Assembly: GCF_007713735.2 (NCBI RefSeq)
Contig: NZ_VMNW02000005.1
Location: forward strand, 1-64,000
From: Amycolatopsis acidicola
Lineage (GTDB): Bacteria; Actinomycetota; Actinomycetes; Mycobacteriales; Pseudonocardiaceae
DNA: 64,000 nt
Reading direction: 5' to 3'
The notes beneath the pieces were generated by a model. It was not told where the DNA came from. It saw only the letters and a list, made by a program, of their open reading frames with translations, and ran no database searches. A program made the translations under genes and the position numbers. The first letter of the stretch is position 1. Each line of letters starts with the position of its first letter. Shown piece by piece: positions 16,899 to 25,711 of this stretch.

Positions 16899-17429
16899 AT
16901 GTGCGTGTTCCGACCATCCCAAGCCGTACTCGATGTCGTCGGCACGCTGGTCAGGCTCGGACTGGCCGCGGTGTGGCTCGTGTCGGGTTCGATCAAGATC
17001 TCCGACCCCGGGCAGACCTACCTTGCGGTGAAGGCCTACCAGGTGTTCCCCGACGGACTCGTGCACCCCGTGGCGACCGCGCTGCCGCTGCTCGAACTCG
17101 CGCTGGGCGTGTTCCTGCTGATCGGCCTGTTCACCAGGGTCGCCGCGACGGTCGCCGCCGTGCTGCTGCTGTTGTTCATCGCCGGCGTCGCGCAGTCGTG
17201 GGCGCGGGGGCTGACCATCGACTGCGGATGTTTCGGCGGTGGTGGCCAGGTGGCCGACGGGCAGACCCAATATCCTCAGGAAATAGCCCGTGACGTGGGC
17301 TTCCTCATACTCGCCGGCTGGCTGATCGTGCGCTCGCGCACCAGGATCGCACTCGACGGCTGGCTGCGTGCAGGGCAGGCGCAGGTACACGCGGACGCGG
17401 AGCACCAGAGCGAAGCAGAAAGGATCTGA
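16899..17429 (+). CDS. MauE/DoxX-like membrane protein
   Basis: This 176-residue protein has four helices, with SGSIKISDPG after helix 1 and CGCFGGGG in the loop before helix 4, matching MauE/DoxX-like redox membrane proteins. It probably handles electrons for the thioredoxin-fold protein encoded five bases downstream. The ATG at 16899 has no ribosome binding site. TAGCCT at 16893-16898 is a good -10 placed 6 bases before GTG 16905, so a leaderless start at that GTG is equally likely. Confidence 0.8.
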   Translation: MCVFRPSQAVLDVVGTLVRLGLAAVWLVSGSIKISDPGQTYLAVKAYQVFPDGLVHPVATALPLLELALGVFLLIGLFTRVAATVAAVLLLLFIAGVAQSWARGLTIDCGCFGGGGQVADGQTQYPQEIARDVGFLILAGWLIVRSRTRIALDGWLRAGQAQVHADAEHQSEAERI

Positions 17430-17434
17430 ACAAG

Positions 17435-18217
17435 GTGGGTGGAGCTGAGCGGTCCGCGCGGAAGCGTCGCCAGAACCAGTCCGCGGGGGCGCGGGCCGTG
17501 GCTCAGGCACGCGGCAGGTCGGGCGGTGGTGGCAACCGGACGGTGGTCGTCACGGTGATCGCCGTGGTCGTGATCGCCGCGGTCGTCATCGGCGGCGTGA
17601 TCTGGTCGAAGTCCTCGAGCAAGGACACGGAGGGCCAGGCGATCGCCGCGCAGCCCGCGAACCCGGCGCTGGACAGCGCGAACGAGCGGAACGGCGTGGT
17701 CGTCGTGTCCGGCAAGGCGGACGCGAAGGCGAAGATCGACATCTACGCCGACTTCCTGTGCCCGTACTGCGGCCAGCTGCAGAAGACCTACGGGACGCAG
17801 ATGGAGCAGCAGATCGAGGCGGGGAACCTGCAGATCAGCTACCACATGATCCCGTTGCTGGCGAGCAGGTCTGACCCGCCCGGTTACTCGCTGGACGCGG
17901 CCAACGCCGCACTGTGCGCGGCGGACGAAGGCAAGTTCACCGCCTTCCACGACAGCCTGTTCGCGCAGCAACCCGAAGAGGGACAGCGCGGTTACGACAA
18001 GTCGCAGCTGATCAAACTCGGCCAGGACCTGGGCATCACGTCGACCCAATTCAGCAACTGCGTCAACGGCAGCACGTACGACGCGCAGCTCAACCAGGCG
18101 CTGCAGACCATCTCGGCGGACCCGAACTTCCAGGGCACGCCGACGATCCTGCACAACGGCCAGTCACTGAACTGGCAGGACCCGAACTGGCTGACCACCC
18201 TCGTCGGCCAGGGCTGA
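17435..18217 (+). CDS. Membrane-anchored DsbA-like thioredoxin-fold protein
   Basis: This 260-residue protein has a basic cytoplasmic tail, one membrane helix (about 37-57) and an external DsbA-type domain with the redox pair C109-P-Y-C112 in YADFLCPYCGQL. A second cysteine pair (C151-like in NAALCAAD and C-terminal FSNCVNG) may form a structural disulfide. It likely oxidises or isomerises exported proteins, with the upstream MauE-like protein as electron partner. The gene starts at GTG, five bases after that gene. Confidence 0.9.
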   Translation: MGGAERSARKRRQNQSAGARAVAQARGRSGGGGNRTVVVTVIAVVVIAAVVIGGVIWSKSSSKDTEGQAIAAQPANPALDSANERNGVVVVSGKADAKAKIDIYADFLCPYCGQLQKTYGTQMEQQIEAGNLQISYHMIPLLASRSDPPGYSLDAANAALCAADEGKFTAFHDSLFAQQPEEGQRGYDKSQLIKLGQDLGITSTQFSNCVNGSTYDAQLNQALQTISADPNFQGTPTILHNGQSLNWQDPNWLTTLVGQG

Positions 18218-18225
18218 TCCCGCTC

Positions 18226-18259
18226 CCGGGGGTCCGCCGCGCGCCGGCCGGACCCCCGG
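18226..18259 (+). terminator. Hairpin terminator after the DsbA-like gene
   Basis: CCGGGGGTCCG and CGGACCCCCGG form a perfect 11-bp stem with a 12-base loop, beginning nine bases after the stop codon. No T-run follows, which is common in actinobacterial terminators. Confidence 0.5.
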
Positions 18260-18323
18260 TGAGGGCCGCTTTCGGGGTCATGTACCGTATAGACACAAGC
18301 GACGCGGAGTTCACTTCGCGCAC

Positions 18324-18396
18324 GGGGCTATGGCGCAGCTGGTAGCGCACCTCACTGGCAGTGAGGGGGTCAGGGGTTCGAGTCCCCTTAGCTCCA
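18324..18396 (+). tRNA. tRNA-Ala (anticodon GGC)
   Basis: The 73-base cloverleaf has acceptor stem GGGGCTA/TAGCTCC, D arm GCGC..GCGC, anticodon arm CCTCA-CTGGCAG-TGAGG with anticodon GGC, and T arm AGGGG-TTCGAGT-CCCCT. CCA is not encoded. It marks the boundary between the core-like left part and the catabolic right part of the window. Confidence 0.97.
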
Positions 18397-18409
18397 CTCT
18401 TCGACGGGA

Positions 18410-18452
18410 CCCTTTCGATCTAGCTGTCTAAGCTGGTCGGAAGGGCTTTCTT
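18410..18452 (+). terminator. Terminator of tRNA-Ala
   Basis: CCCTTTCGA (18410-18418) pairs with TCGGAAGGG (18437-18445), including one G-T pair, and is followed by the T-rich CTTTCTT. Confidence 0.55.
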
Positions 18453-18531
18453 GTGTTTGCGTGTTGATCTCTGAAGATCGCGATCCGGATGACTGCGATG
18501 TCCCGGCTGGGGCGGTTCTGGGGCACGATCT

Positions 18532-18566
18532 TGTCGCGTGTCGCGTGTCGCGTGTCGCGTGTGGCG
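18532..18566 (+). repeat. Tandem 7-bp repeat (TGTCGCG)
   Basis: Four perfect copies of TGTCGCG run from 18532 to 18559, followed by one imperfect copy TGTGGCG. They lie in non-coding DNA between tRNA-Ala and the transposase remnant. Confidence 0.85.
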
Positions 18567-18620
18567 TTGGCTCGACGGTGTTTCCGTTGTGCGCATTGAG
18601 TTTTCCGTCGGGGCGTCGGG

Positions 18621-18719
18621 GTGTTCCACCGCGGCACCCAGTACACATCTCGAGAATTCGCCGAATACTGCACGGAGATGGTGTTGGAGAAGTCGCTGTC
18701 ACTGCGGCCGGACCAGGTC
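18621..18719 (+). pseudogene. IS3-family transposase remnant (integrase-core fragment)
   Basis: Only about 33 codons remain, reading VFHRGTQYTSREFAEYCTEM and a little more. This matches the part of IS3-type transposases around the second catalytic aspartate (usually FHSDRGSQYTS); here the Ser-Asp pair is missing and the sequence degrades afterwards. No inverted repeats or other transposase parts are visible, so this is a dead scar. Confidence 0.7.
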
Positions 18720-18729
18720 GGGAGTGGAG

Positions 18730-18850
18730 CTAGCGCGTCCGCCGCCGACGCTGCGGCCAGATGCCTTGCTTGCCGGCGGCAAGGATGCCGTTGGGGTCCA
18801 CGGCGTCCTTGAGCCGGCCAAGGGATCGTCCTGCTTTCCCGCGTGCGGGA
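18730..18850 (-). pseudogene. C-terminal stub of a vanillyl-alcohol-oxidase-like flavoprotein
   Basis: On the minus strand, about 40 in-frame codons end at TAG (18730-18732) and read RLKDAVDPNGILAAGKQGIW, the characteristic C-terminal end of 4-cresol dehydrogenase/vanillyl-alcohol oxidase FAD enzymes. The rest of the gene is gone: the IclR gene abuts it directly upstream and the transposase remnant lies on the other side. No start is present. Confidence 0.7.
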
Positions 18851-19639
18851 TCATGGGCCATCGACGAGATGCAGGTCTTTTTCTATCGCCGCGGCGCATT
18901 CCCGCAGTCGTGGCACCATGGCGCGGAGTTCCTCGAGACTGCGCAGGCCGGCGCTGACCGCGATGTTCGCCGCGGCGATGACGGCGCCCGTCCGGTCCCT
19001 GACAGGCACGGCGACCGCGCGCAGCCCGCGGTTGAGTTCTTGGTCGGCGAGGCAGAAACCGTTGTCCGCCACGGATTTCACGATCTGCCGGAGCTGGTCG
19101 GCGTCGCGAACGGTGCGGTCGGTGAAGGCTTCGAACGAGACACGGGCGAGGTACTCGGTGAACACCTGCTCGTCGAGTCCCGCGAGCAGGACGCGACCCA
19201 TCGCGGTGGCATAGGCGGGGAAGCGTGAGCCGACGTTGATCGAGACCGTGATGACGCCCGTGGTGGGGATGCGGGCGATGTGGACGACGTCGTCCCCGTC
19301 GAGCACCGACAGCGCCGTGGTCTCCTGGACGTCGAGCATCAGGTCCTTCAGGTGCGGTTCCGCGATCTGCGGGGTGCTCAGCCCGCGCAGGTAGGCGTGG
19401 CCCAGTTCGAGCACTTTGGGAGTGAGCTGGAACAGGGTGCCCTCGCTGCGTACGTAGCCGAGCTTCTGAAAAGTCAGCAGCGATCGGCGGACGGCGGCAC
19501 GGGACAGCCCCGTCACGCGCGCGACGTCGGAGAGAGACTGGGCCGGCCGTGCGGCGTCGAAGGCCCGGATGACCTCGAGCCCGCGCGCCAGCGCCTGGAC
19601 GAAATCCGCCTCGCCCGTGCCCTCGTCACCAAGGTCCAT
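18851..19639 (-). CDS. IclR-family transcriptional regulator
   Basis: This 262-residue regulator has an N-terminal helix-turn-helix (about 35-60, SLSDVARVTGLSRAAVRRSL) and a C-terminal IclR effector domain (about 95-255). It is closest in layout to PcaR/PobR-type regulators of aromatic-acid genes. The ATG at 19639 has GGAGGA 8 bases upstream and is preferred to the GTG at 19663. It is divergent from the ten-gene catabolic operon starting at 19841 and most likely controls it. A flavoprotein remnant abuts its 3' end. Confidence 0.9.
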   Translation of the reverse strand: MDLGDEGTGEADFVQALARGLEVIRAFDAARPAQSLSDVARVTGLSRAAVRRSLLTFQKLGYVRSEGTLFQLTPKVLELGHAYLRGLSTPQIAEPHLKDLMLDVQETTALSVLDGDDVVHIARIPTTGVITVSINVGSRFPAYATAMGRVLLAGLDEQVFTEYLARVSFEAFTDRTVRDADQLRQIVKSVADNGFCLADQELNRGLRAVAVPVRDRTGAVIAAANIAVSAGLRSLEELRAMVPRLRECAAAIEKDLHLVDGP

Positions 19640-19749
19640 ACCTGCGTCCTCCGTCCCCCGCACCGTCCGACGGCGCTAACTCTCGCACACTCGCCGGGCA
19701 AGTCCGACGCGCGCCGCGAGCTGCAGTGTACGCAAGGCGAACGGTTGTG

Positions 19750-19766
19750 CGTGCGACTAGCGCACG
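19750..19766. promoter_or_regulatory. Candidate IclR operator
   Basis: CGTGCG-ACTAG-CGCACG is a perfect 6-5-6 inverted repeat in the 201-base divergent region between the iclR-type gene and the operon it faces. Its size suits IclR-family sites, but there is only one copy to judge by. Confidence 0.4.
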
Positions 19767-19840
19767 TGTGTTCAAAAATGTATGGTTCCGGTCAGTCACT
19801 ACCGCAGGCCCCGCCGATGGGGCGACGACCAGGAGGAACG

Positions 19841-20830
19841 ATGGAGTTCCGCGCCATGAACCGGAGAACGGCACTCGCGGCCGCACTCGCACTGAGCCTC
19901 ACCGCCTGTGGGAGCGGCGGGAGTGCAGCGGGCCTCGACCCGACCCCTCAGACCCCGGTAACCGTCCAGGCCGGGTTCATCCCCGTGATCGACGTTGCCG
20001 CCCTCTACCTCGGCGACAAGCAGGGCTTCTTCACCAGCCGCGGGATCAAGCTCGACATCAACACCGCGCAGGGCGGTGCCGCGCTGGTGCCCCCGGTGAT
20101 CAGCGGCCAGTACCAGTTCGCGTTCAGCAACGTCGTCTCGGTGCTTGCGGCCCGCGCGCAGGGCTTGCCGCTGAAGGTGATCGCTTCGGGCTCGAACTCG
20201 ACCGGCGTCGAGGGCAAGGACGTGTCGATGATCCGCGTCCCGGAGAACAGCCCGGTGCGGACCGCGGCCGATCTCGTGGGCAAGAAGGTCGGCGTCAACA
20301 CGCTGAACAACCTGCTGCAGATGCTCGGTGACGTCGCGGTGTCGGCGGCGGGTGGCGATCCGGCGGCGGTGAAGTTCGTCGAGATGCCGTTCCCGGACCA
20401 GGTGACCGCGCTGGGCAACGGCACGCTCGACGCGATGGTGACGGCGGAGCCGTTCGACACCATCGCGAACAAGGGCACGCGCGTGATTTCCTCGCCGTAT
20501 CTGGACATGGCCAAGAGCAGCCTGACCACTTCGGCGTACTTCACCTCCGAACAGCAGCTGCAGCAGAACCCGAAGCTGTTCACCGCGCTCAAGGCGGCGA
20601 TCGACGAGTCGCTGACCTACGCGAACGCCCATCCGGACGAGGTCCGCGGGCAGCTGTCGTCGTTCATGAAGATCGACCCGGCGGTCGTCAGCCAGGTCAC
20701 GCTGCCCACCTTCGCGCCGGGCATCTCGAAGGACTCCGTCGCCGCGTTCGTCAAGGCGGCCAAGCAGTACAACCTCGTCAGTGCGGACGTGTCCTACGAC
20801 GACCTCGTGTGGTCGGGCGCGGCGGGCTGA
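19841..20830 (+). CDS. NitT/TauT-type ABC transporter solute-binding lipoprotein
   Basis: This 329-residue protein has a lipoprotein signal ending LTACGSGG and an SsuA/ThiY-like binding fold (VQAGFIPVIDVAALYLGDKQ, GKKVGVNTLNN, TAEPFDTIANKG). It captures the substrate for the permease and ATPase pair encoded three to five genes downstream. AGGAGG precedes the ATG at 19841. It is first in the IclR-linked operon. Relatives bind sulfonates, nitrate, pyrimidine precursors or aromatic acids; the ligand is not predictable. Confidence 0.9.
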   Translation: MEFRAMNRRTALAAALALSLTACGSGGSAAGLDPTPQTPVTVQAGFIPVIDVAALYLGDKQGFFTSRGIKLDINTAQGGAALVPPVISGQYQFAFSNVVSVLAARAQGLPLKVIASGSNSTGVEGKDVSMIRVPENSPVRTAADLVGKKVGVNTLNNLLQMLGDVAVSAAGGDPAAVKFVEMPFPDQVTALGNGTLDAMVTAEPFDTIANKGTRVISSPYLDMAKSSLTTSAYFTSEQQLQQNPKLFTALKAAIDESLTYANAHPDEVRGQLSSFMKIDPAVVSQVTLPTFAPGISKDSVAAFVKAAKQYNLVSADVSYDDLVWSGAAG

Positions 20831-20831
20831 C

Positions 20832-22541
20832 ATGACCGACCAGCTACGTAGCCATCTGGACGCCGGCACCGCCCGCTGGGCGGTGCGGCGCGCGGAATGG
20901 CGCTCACTGGGCGTGACCGACGAGGAGATGGCACGGCCGAAGATCGCCATCGTCAACTCTTCGTCGGACCTCGCGGCCTGCTTCGCCCACCTCGACGACA
21001 TCGTCCCGGTCCTCAAGGACGCGATCAGGGCTGCGGGCGGGCTCCCCTTCGAAATCCGTACCGCCGCCCCGTCCGATTTCGTGACCAGCTCCGGAGCCGG
21101 CGGACGGTACATCCTGCCCACCCGTGACTTGATCGCCAACGACATCGAAGTCGTGGTACAGGGCGCGTTGCTCGACGGCATGGTGTGCCTGAGCTCGTGC
21201 GACAAGACCGCGCCGGCGCACGTGATGGCGGCGGGCCGGATGGACGTGCCCGCGGTGATCGTCGCGTGCGGGTACCAGCACAGCGCGCTCGCCGCGGACG
21301 GCGGCCCGGACATCGAGGAGGTGTTCCTGCATGCCGGGCACACCGCGCTCGGCCGGACCTCCGCCGAGGACCTGCGCGTGATGTCCGAGCGCGCGATCCG
21401 CGGCCCTGGGGTGTGCGCCGGGATGGGCACCGCCAACACGATGCACATGGCCGCGGAGGCGCTGGGGATGGCGCTGCCGGGCACCACCCCGACGCGCGCG
21501 AACGGCGAGACGATGTGGAAAGCGGTGCGGGAATCGGGAAAGCGCATCGTCGAGATGGTCCATAACGGACAGACGGCGCGCAGTATCCTGACCCCGGCGG
21601 CGATCCGCAACGCGGTGACGCTGATGCTCGCCGTCGGCGGCTCGATCAACTCGGTCAAGCACCTGCAGGCGATCGCGGTCGAGGCGGGGCTGGACACCGA
21701 CGTGTGGCGGCTGTACGAGGACCTCGCCGACCGCGTTCCGGTGCTCACCGCGGTGCGGCCCAACGGCCCGCATCTCATCGAGCAGCTCGACGACGCGGGC
21801 GGCGCGCATGCGGTGCTTTCCACGCTGATGCCGCTGCTGGACCTCGACACCGTCGGCGTCAGCGGGCGGCCGCTGGGTGAAGTTCTCGCGGACCAAGGGA
21901 AACCGGACCGCGAGATCGTGCGCCCGCTCGCGGACCCGTTTTCACGGCGGCCGTCGATCGTGGTCGTGCGGGGCTCGCTCGCCGCGGAGGGCGCGATCGT
22001 CAAGCTGCCCGTCGACGAGGAGCGCCCGGCCACCTTCCGCGGGCCGGCGCGCTGCTACTCCTCCCGCGAGACGGCGATCGCGGGCCTCGCGGCAGGCGAA
22101 GTCCAGGCCGGGGACGTGGTCGTGTTGCGCGGCATGGGACTGCACGGCGGGCCCGGGATGGCGATGGCGTCGTCGTTCGTGTTCGCGCTCGACGGGGCCG
22201 GTCTTGGTGAGCAGGTGGCGGTCGTCACCGACGGGCAGCTCTCGGGGCTGGTGAACAAGGGCATCGTCGTCGGCGAGGTCAACCCGGAGGCCGCGATCGG
22301 TGGCCCGCTGGGCCGGATCGTCGACGGCGACCTGATCTCGATCGACCTGAACACCCGCACTGTCGATCTCGAGGTCGACCCGGAAGTGCTGGCGACGCGG
22401 GAAATCGCGCCCGCCGAGACGGACCGCTCTCCCGGCTGGCTCGCCACCTACGACCGCGCCGTCACGCCGCTCGCGTGCGGCGCGGTCCTGGGCGAGCGGA
22501 CCTGCGGCGGCCTGTGCCGGCCGGGCGAAGGAGGTGCTTGA
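20832..22541 (+). CDS. IlvD/Edd-family dehydratase
   Basis: This 569-residue enzyme of the dihydroxy-acid/sugar-acid dehydratase family eliminates water from a 2,3-dihydroxy acid using an iron-sulfur cluster. Candidate cluster cysteines are in CLSSCDKTAPAH and GPGVCAGMGTAN, with the active-site region in VVTDGQLSGLVNKG. It sits in a catabolic operon between transporter genes, so a sugar-acid or similar hydroxy-acid role is more likely than branched amino-acid synthesis. The ATG at 20832 follows the previous stop by one base and its stop overlaps the next start (TGATG). Confidence 0.88.
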   Translation: MTDQLRSHLDAGTARWAVRRAEWRSLGVTDEEMARPKIAIVNSSSDLAACFAHLDDIVPVLKDAIRAAGGLPFEIRTAAPSDFVTSSGAGGRYILPTRDLIANDIEVVVQGALLDGMVCLSSCDKTAPAHVMAAGRMDVPAVIVACGYQHSALAADGGPDIEEVFLHAGHTALGRTSAEDLRVMSERAIRGPGVCAGMGTANTMHMAAEALGMALPGTTPTRANGETMWKAVRESGKRIVEMVHNGQTARSILTPAAIRNAVTLMLAVGGSINSVKHLQAIAVEAGLDTDVWRLYEDLADRVPVLTAVRPNGPHLIEQLDDAGGAHAVLSTLMPLLDLDTVGVSGRPLGEVLADQGKPDREIVRPLADPFSRRPSIVVVRGSLAAEGAIVKLPVDEERPATFRGPARCYSSRETAIAGLAAGEVQAGDVVVLRGMGLHGGPGMAMASSFVFALDGAGLGEQVAVVTDGQLSGLVNKGIVVGEVNPEAAIGGPLGRIVDGDLISIDLNTRTVDLEVDPEVLATREIAPAETDRSPGWLATYDRAVTPLACGAVLGERTCGGLCRPGEGGA

Positions 22542-23371
22542 TGGAGGTTCTCGAAGTTCCGGCGCGCGCCGAGGCGGCGAAAACCGCGCCGGTGCGGCGG
22601 AAACGGCGTCCCGTCGCCCCGATCACCGGCATCCTGGCCGCGGTCGTGCTGGCCGAACTGATCCCGCGGACCGGGCTCATCGCCGGGGACGCGTTGCCGC
22701 CGCTGTCCTCCGTCCTCGCCGAACTCGGTCGCGACGCCGGGCACGCCGAACTGTGGGAGGCGCTGGGCCGGACCGTCCGCACCTGGCTCCTCGGCTTGGC
22801 CATCGCAGTCGCCGCCGGGGTCGTCGCCGGCTTCGTGATCGGCCTGATGCCGTGGTTGCGGGCGGCCACGGCGTCCACAGTGGAGTTCCTGCGGCCGATC
22901 CCGTCGGTCGCGCTCATCCCCGCGGTCATCCTGATCTTCGGCACCGGCTTCGAATCCGGGGTGACGCTCATCGTCTACGCCGGGTTCTGGCAGGTGCTCG
23001 TGCAAGTGCTCTACGGCGTGCAGGACATCGACCCGGTCGCGCGGGAAACCGCCCGCTCATACGGCTTCTCGTGGTGGGCGGAGCTGCGCCATGTCGTGTG
23101 GCCCACGGCGTTGCCGTTCGTGTTCACCGGTATCCGGCTCGCGGCGGCGGTCGCGCTTGTGCTGGCGATCACCGGCGAGCTGGTGATCGGGACCCCGGGG
23201 CTCGGCCAGCTGATCTCCGTGGCGCAGAGCAGCGGCGCGACGACCGAGATGTTCGCGCTGGTGCTGCTGACCGGGGTGCTCGGGGTGCTGGTCAACGTGC
23301 TGTTCCGGTTCGGTGAGCGGCTCACCCTGAGCTGGCATCCGTCCATCCGGCGGGCTGGAGGTGCGCGATGA
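22541..23371 (+). CDS. ABC transporter permease (SsuC/TauC type) 1
   Basis: This 276-residue inner-membrane permease has about six helices and the EAA-loop region ARETARSYGFSWWAELRHVV near residue 170. It pairs with the second permease (23368) to form the channel for the NitT/TauT-type importer. Start and stop both overlap neighbours. Confidence 0.9.
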   Translation: MEVLEVPARAEAAKTAPVRRKRRPVAPITGILAAVVLAELIPRTGLIAGDALPPLSSVLAELGRDAGHAELWEALGRTVRTWLLGLAIAVAAGVVAGFVIGLMPWLRAATASTVEFLRPIPSVALIPAVILIFGTGFESGVTLIVYAGFWQVLVQVLYGVQDIDPVARETARSYGFSWWAELRHVVWPTALPFVFTGIRLAAAVALVLAITGELVIGTPGLGQLISVAQSSGATTEMFALVLLTGVLGVLVNVLFRFGERLTLSWHPSIRRAGGAR

Positions 23372-24144
23372 AGTTCGTCAAGCGCGTGCTGCTCGCGCTC
23401 GGCTTGCCGATCGTCCTGGTGGCCCTGTGGTGGGTGACCAGCGCGAACAGCTTCAACTACTATTTCCCGCCGCTGTCGAAGACTCTCGACTGGTTCGGGA
23501 AGCTGTGGTTCTCGGCGCGCTTCGCCGACGACGTCGTGCCGAGTCTGGTGCGGCTGCTCGCCGGGTTCGCGCTCTCCGCCGTGATCGGGGTGGCGCTGGG
23601 TGTCGCGCTCGGGCTGACCGACGCCCTGCGCCGCGGCGCGGAACCGGTGCTGGAGTTCGTCCGCGCGATCCCGCCGACGGTGCTGGTGCCGGTGATCGCG
23701 CTCGTGGCCGGGATCGGTGACGGGGCGAAGATCCTCGTCATCGTCTCCGGCTGCGTGTGGCCGGTGCTGCTCAACACCGTCGAAGGCGTCCGTGCCGCGG
23801 ACGAGGTCATGGTCGACACCGCCCGCAGCTTTCGCTTCACGTGGGTGGCGCGGCTGCGGCACCTCGTGCTGCCTGCCGCGAGCCCCCAGATCGCCGCCGG
23901 GCTGCGGCAGTCGCTGTCCATCGGCCTGATCCTGATGGTGATCGGCGAGATGTTCGCCGCCACCGACGGGCTCGGGTTCTCCATCGTGCAGTTCCAGCGC
24001 ACGTTCGCGATTCCCCAGATGTGGAGCGGCATCATTCTGCTCGGCCTCATCGGGTTCGTGCTCTCGGCACTGTTCTCCCTCATCGAAAAGCGGGCCCTCG
24101 GCTGGTATCTGGGCCTGCGTGAAGCGCAGAAGAGGAACGGCTGA
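23368..24144 (+). CDS. ABC transporter permease (SsuC/TauC type) 2
   Basis: This 258-residue permease has about six helices and an EAA-loop like VDTARSFRFTWVARLRHLVL near residue 150. Two different permease genes in one NitT/TauT-type system imply a heterodimeric channel. It overlaps the upstream gene by four bases (ATGA) and the ATPase gene by one. Confidence 0.9.
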   Translation: MKFVKRVLLALGLPIVLVALWWVTSANSFNYYFPPLSKTLDWFGKLWFSARFADDVVPSLVRLLAGFALSAVIGVALGVALGLTDALRRGAEPVLEFVRAIPPTVLVPVIALVAGIGDGAKILVIVSGCVWPVLLNTVEGVRAADEVMVDTARSFRFTWVARLRHLVLPAASPQIAAGLRQSLSIGLILMVIGEMFAATDGLGFSIVQFQRTFAIPQMWSGIILLGLIGFVLSALFSLIEKRALGWYLGLREAQKRNG

Positions 24145-24944
24145 TGACCGACATGGTCGAGGTGCGAAACCTCAAGAAGGTCTACGAAGCACAGGGCAGG
24201 CGCGTCGAGGCGATCGGGAACATCACGTTCTCGATCTCGCGCGGCGAGTTCGCCTGCATCGTCGGCCCGTCCGGCGCGGGCAAGACGACGCTGCTGAAAT
24301 GCCTGGCGGGACTGGTGACGCCCACCGCGGGTGACGTCGTGCTCGACGGCGACCCGGTGACCGGGCCGCCGCGCGGGATGGCCGTGGTGTTCCAGGAATA
24401 CGGGCGCAGCCTGTTCCCGTGGAAGACGGTCCAGCAGAACATCGATCTCCCGTTGCGGCAGAAGGGTTTGCCGCGGGCCGAGCGCGACCGGCTGGTGTCG
24501 GAGGCGCTCGCCGCGGTGAGCCTCGCCGATGCCGGGCGCGCGTACCCGTGGCAGTTGTCGGGCGGGATGCAGCAACGTGTCGCGATCGCACGGGCGGTCG
24601 CCTACGAACCGCACGTGCTGCTGATGGACGAGCCGTTCGCCGCGGTCGACGCGCAGACGCGGGCCGATCTGGAGGACCTTGTGCGCAAGCTGTGGCGCGA
24701 TCTGGGTATCACGACTCTGTTCGTCACGCACGACATCGACGAGTCGGTGTACTTGGGCGAGCGCGTGATCGTGCTGTCGGCCTCGCCGACGCACGTGCTC
24801 GACGACGTCCGGATCGACCTGCCTGCCGAACGCGACCAGGTGACCACGCGCGCGACGCCCGAGTTCACCGAACTGCGGGCCCGGGTACACCAGGGCATCC
24901 AGGACGCCAAGGCCGGCCGCCGCGCCGCGGGAGCGGCCGCATGA
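24144..24944 (+). CDS. ABC transporter ATPase (SsuB/TauB type)
   Basis: This 266-residue nucleotide-binding subunit has Walker A GPSGAGKTT (about 41-49), signature LSGGMQQR, Walker B VLLMDEPFAAVD and the H-loop VTHDIDE. It powers the importer formed by the two upstream permeases and the lipoprotein at 19841. Confidence 0.94.
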   Translation: MTDMVEVRNLKKVYEAQGRRVEAIGNITFSISRGEFACIVGPSGAGKTTLLKCLAGLVTPTAGDVVLDGDPVTGPPRGMAVVFQEYGRSLFPWKTVQQNIDLPLRQKGLPRAERDRLVSEALAAVSLADAGRAYPWQLSGGMQQRVAIARAVAYEPHVLLMDEPFAAVDAQTRADLEDLVRKLWRDLGITTLFVTHDIDESVYLGERVIVLSASPTHVLDDVRIDLPAERDQVTTRATPEFTELRARVHQGIQDAKAGRRAAGAAA

Positions 24945-25711
24945 CCGGACTCGCGTACAGCGACGAAGGCGAGGGCGCGCCCGTCCTGCTCGCGGCTTCG
25001 CTCGGCACCACGCGCGCGATGTGGGAACCGCAGCGTTCCCGGCTGCGGGAAAACCGCCGCGTGATCAGTTTCGATCACCGCGGCCACGGTGAGTCGCCGA
25101 GTCTCCCCGGTCCGTACGCGTTGGCCGATCTCGTCGCGGACACGATGGGGCTGCTGGATTCCCTCGGCATCGAGTCCGCCGATGTCGTCGGGGTGAGCCT
25201 CGGCGGCATCGTCGGCCTCGCGCTCGCCGCCTGCCACCCGGAGCGGGTGCGCAGCCTGGTGACCGTCAACTCACCGGTCTTCGCCGACGAGCCCGGGTTC
25301 TGGCACGGCCGTGCCGCCGCCGTCCGCCGCGACGGGATGACCGTCGCCAGCCACGGGCTGCTCGGTCGCTGGTACTCACCGGCCACCGCGGCCGCGCCGT
25401 CGATGCTGATCGCCGCCACAGTGTCCGAAGTGGACAGGCTGGACCAGGAGGGCTACGCCGGCTGTTGTGCGGCCATCGCGGGCACCGATCTGCGCGACCG
25501 GCTCGCCGACATCCGCTGTCCCGTCCTCGCGGTGCACGGCCTCGCTGACGCGGTCGTGCCGGCACACCACGCCGAGCTGATCGCCACCGCCGTGCCGGGC
25601 GCGCGTCGCGTGCCACTGCCCAGCGCCGGTCATCTGCTTACCCAGGAAGTGCCCGACGCGCTGCACGAACTGCTCACCGCGCACTGGAACAGCCAGGAGG
25701 TCACCTCGTGA
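24941..25711 (+). CDS. Alpha/beta hydrolase, 3-oxoadipate enol-lactonase-like
   Basis: This 256-residue hydrolase has nucleophile S86 in GVSLGG, an acid in HGLADAVVP and a histidine in PSAGHLLTQE. Overall it resembles PcaD-type lactonases, although no other beta-ketoadipate gene is present. In this operon it could open a lactone or cleave an ester. It overlaps both neighbours by four bases. Confidence 0.85.
   Translation: MTGLAYSDEGEGAPVLLAASLGTTRAMWEPQRSRLRENRRVISFDHRGHGESPSLPGPYALADLVADTMGLLDSLGIESADVVGVSLGGIVGLALAACHPERVRSLVTVNSPVFADEPGFWHGRAAAVRRDGMTVASHGLLGRWYSPATAAAPSMLIAATVSEVDRLDQEGYAGCCAAIAGTDLRDRLADIRCPVLAVHGLADAVVPAHHAELIATAVPGARRVPLPSAGHLLTQEVPDALHELLTAHWNSQEVTS

Noticed and set aside
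18532..18566. CRISPR-like repetition
   Set aside because: The unit is 7 bp without spacers, so it is a simple tandem repeat. No CRISPR array or cas gene is seen in the window.
18420..18702. Several short frames between tRNA-Ala and the transposase remnant
   Set aside because: No ribosome binding site, no recognisable motif, and they cross the tandem repeat and the terminator.
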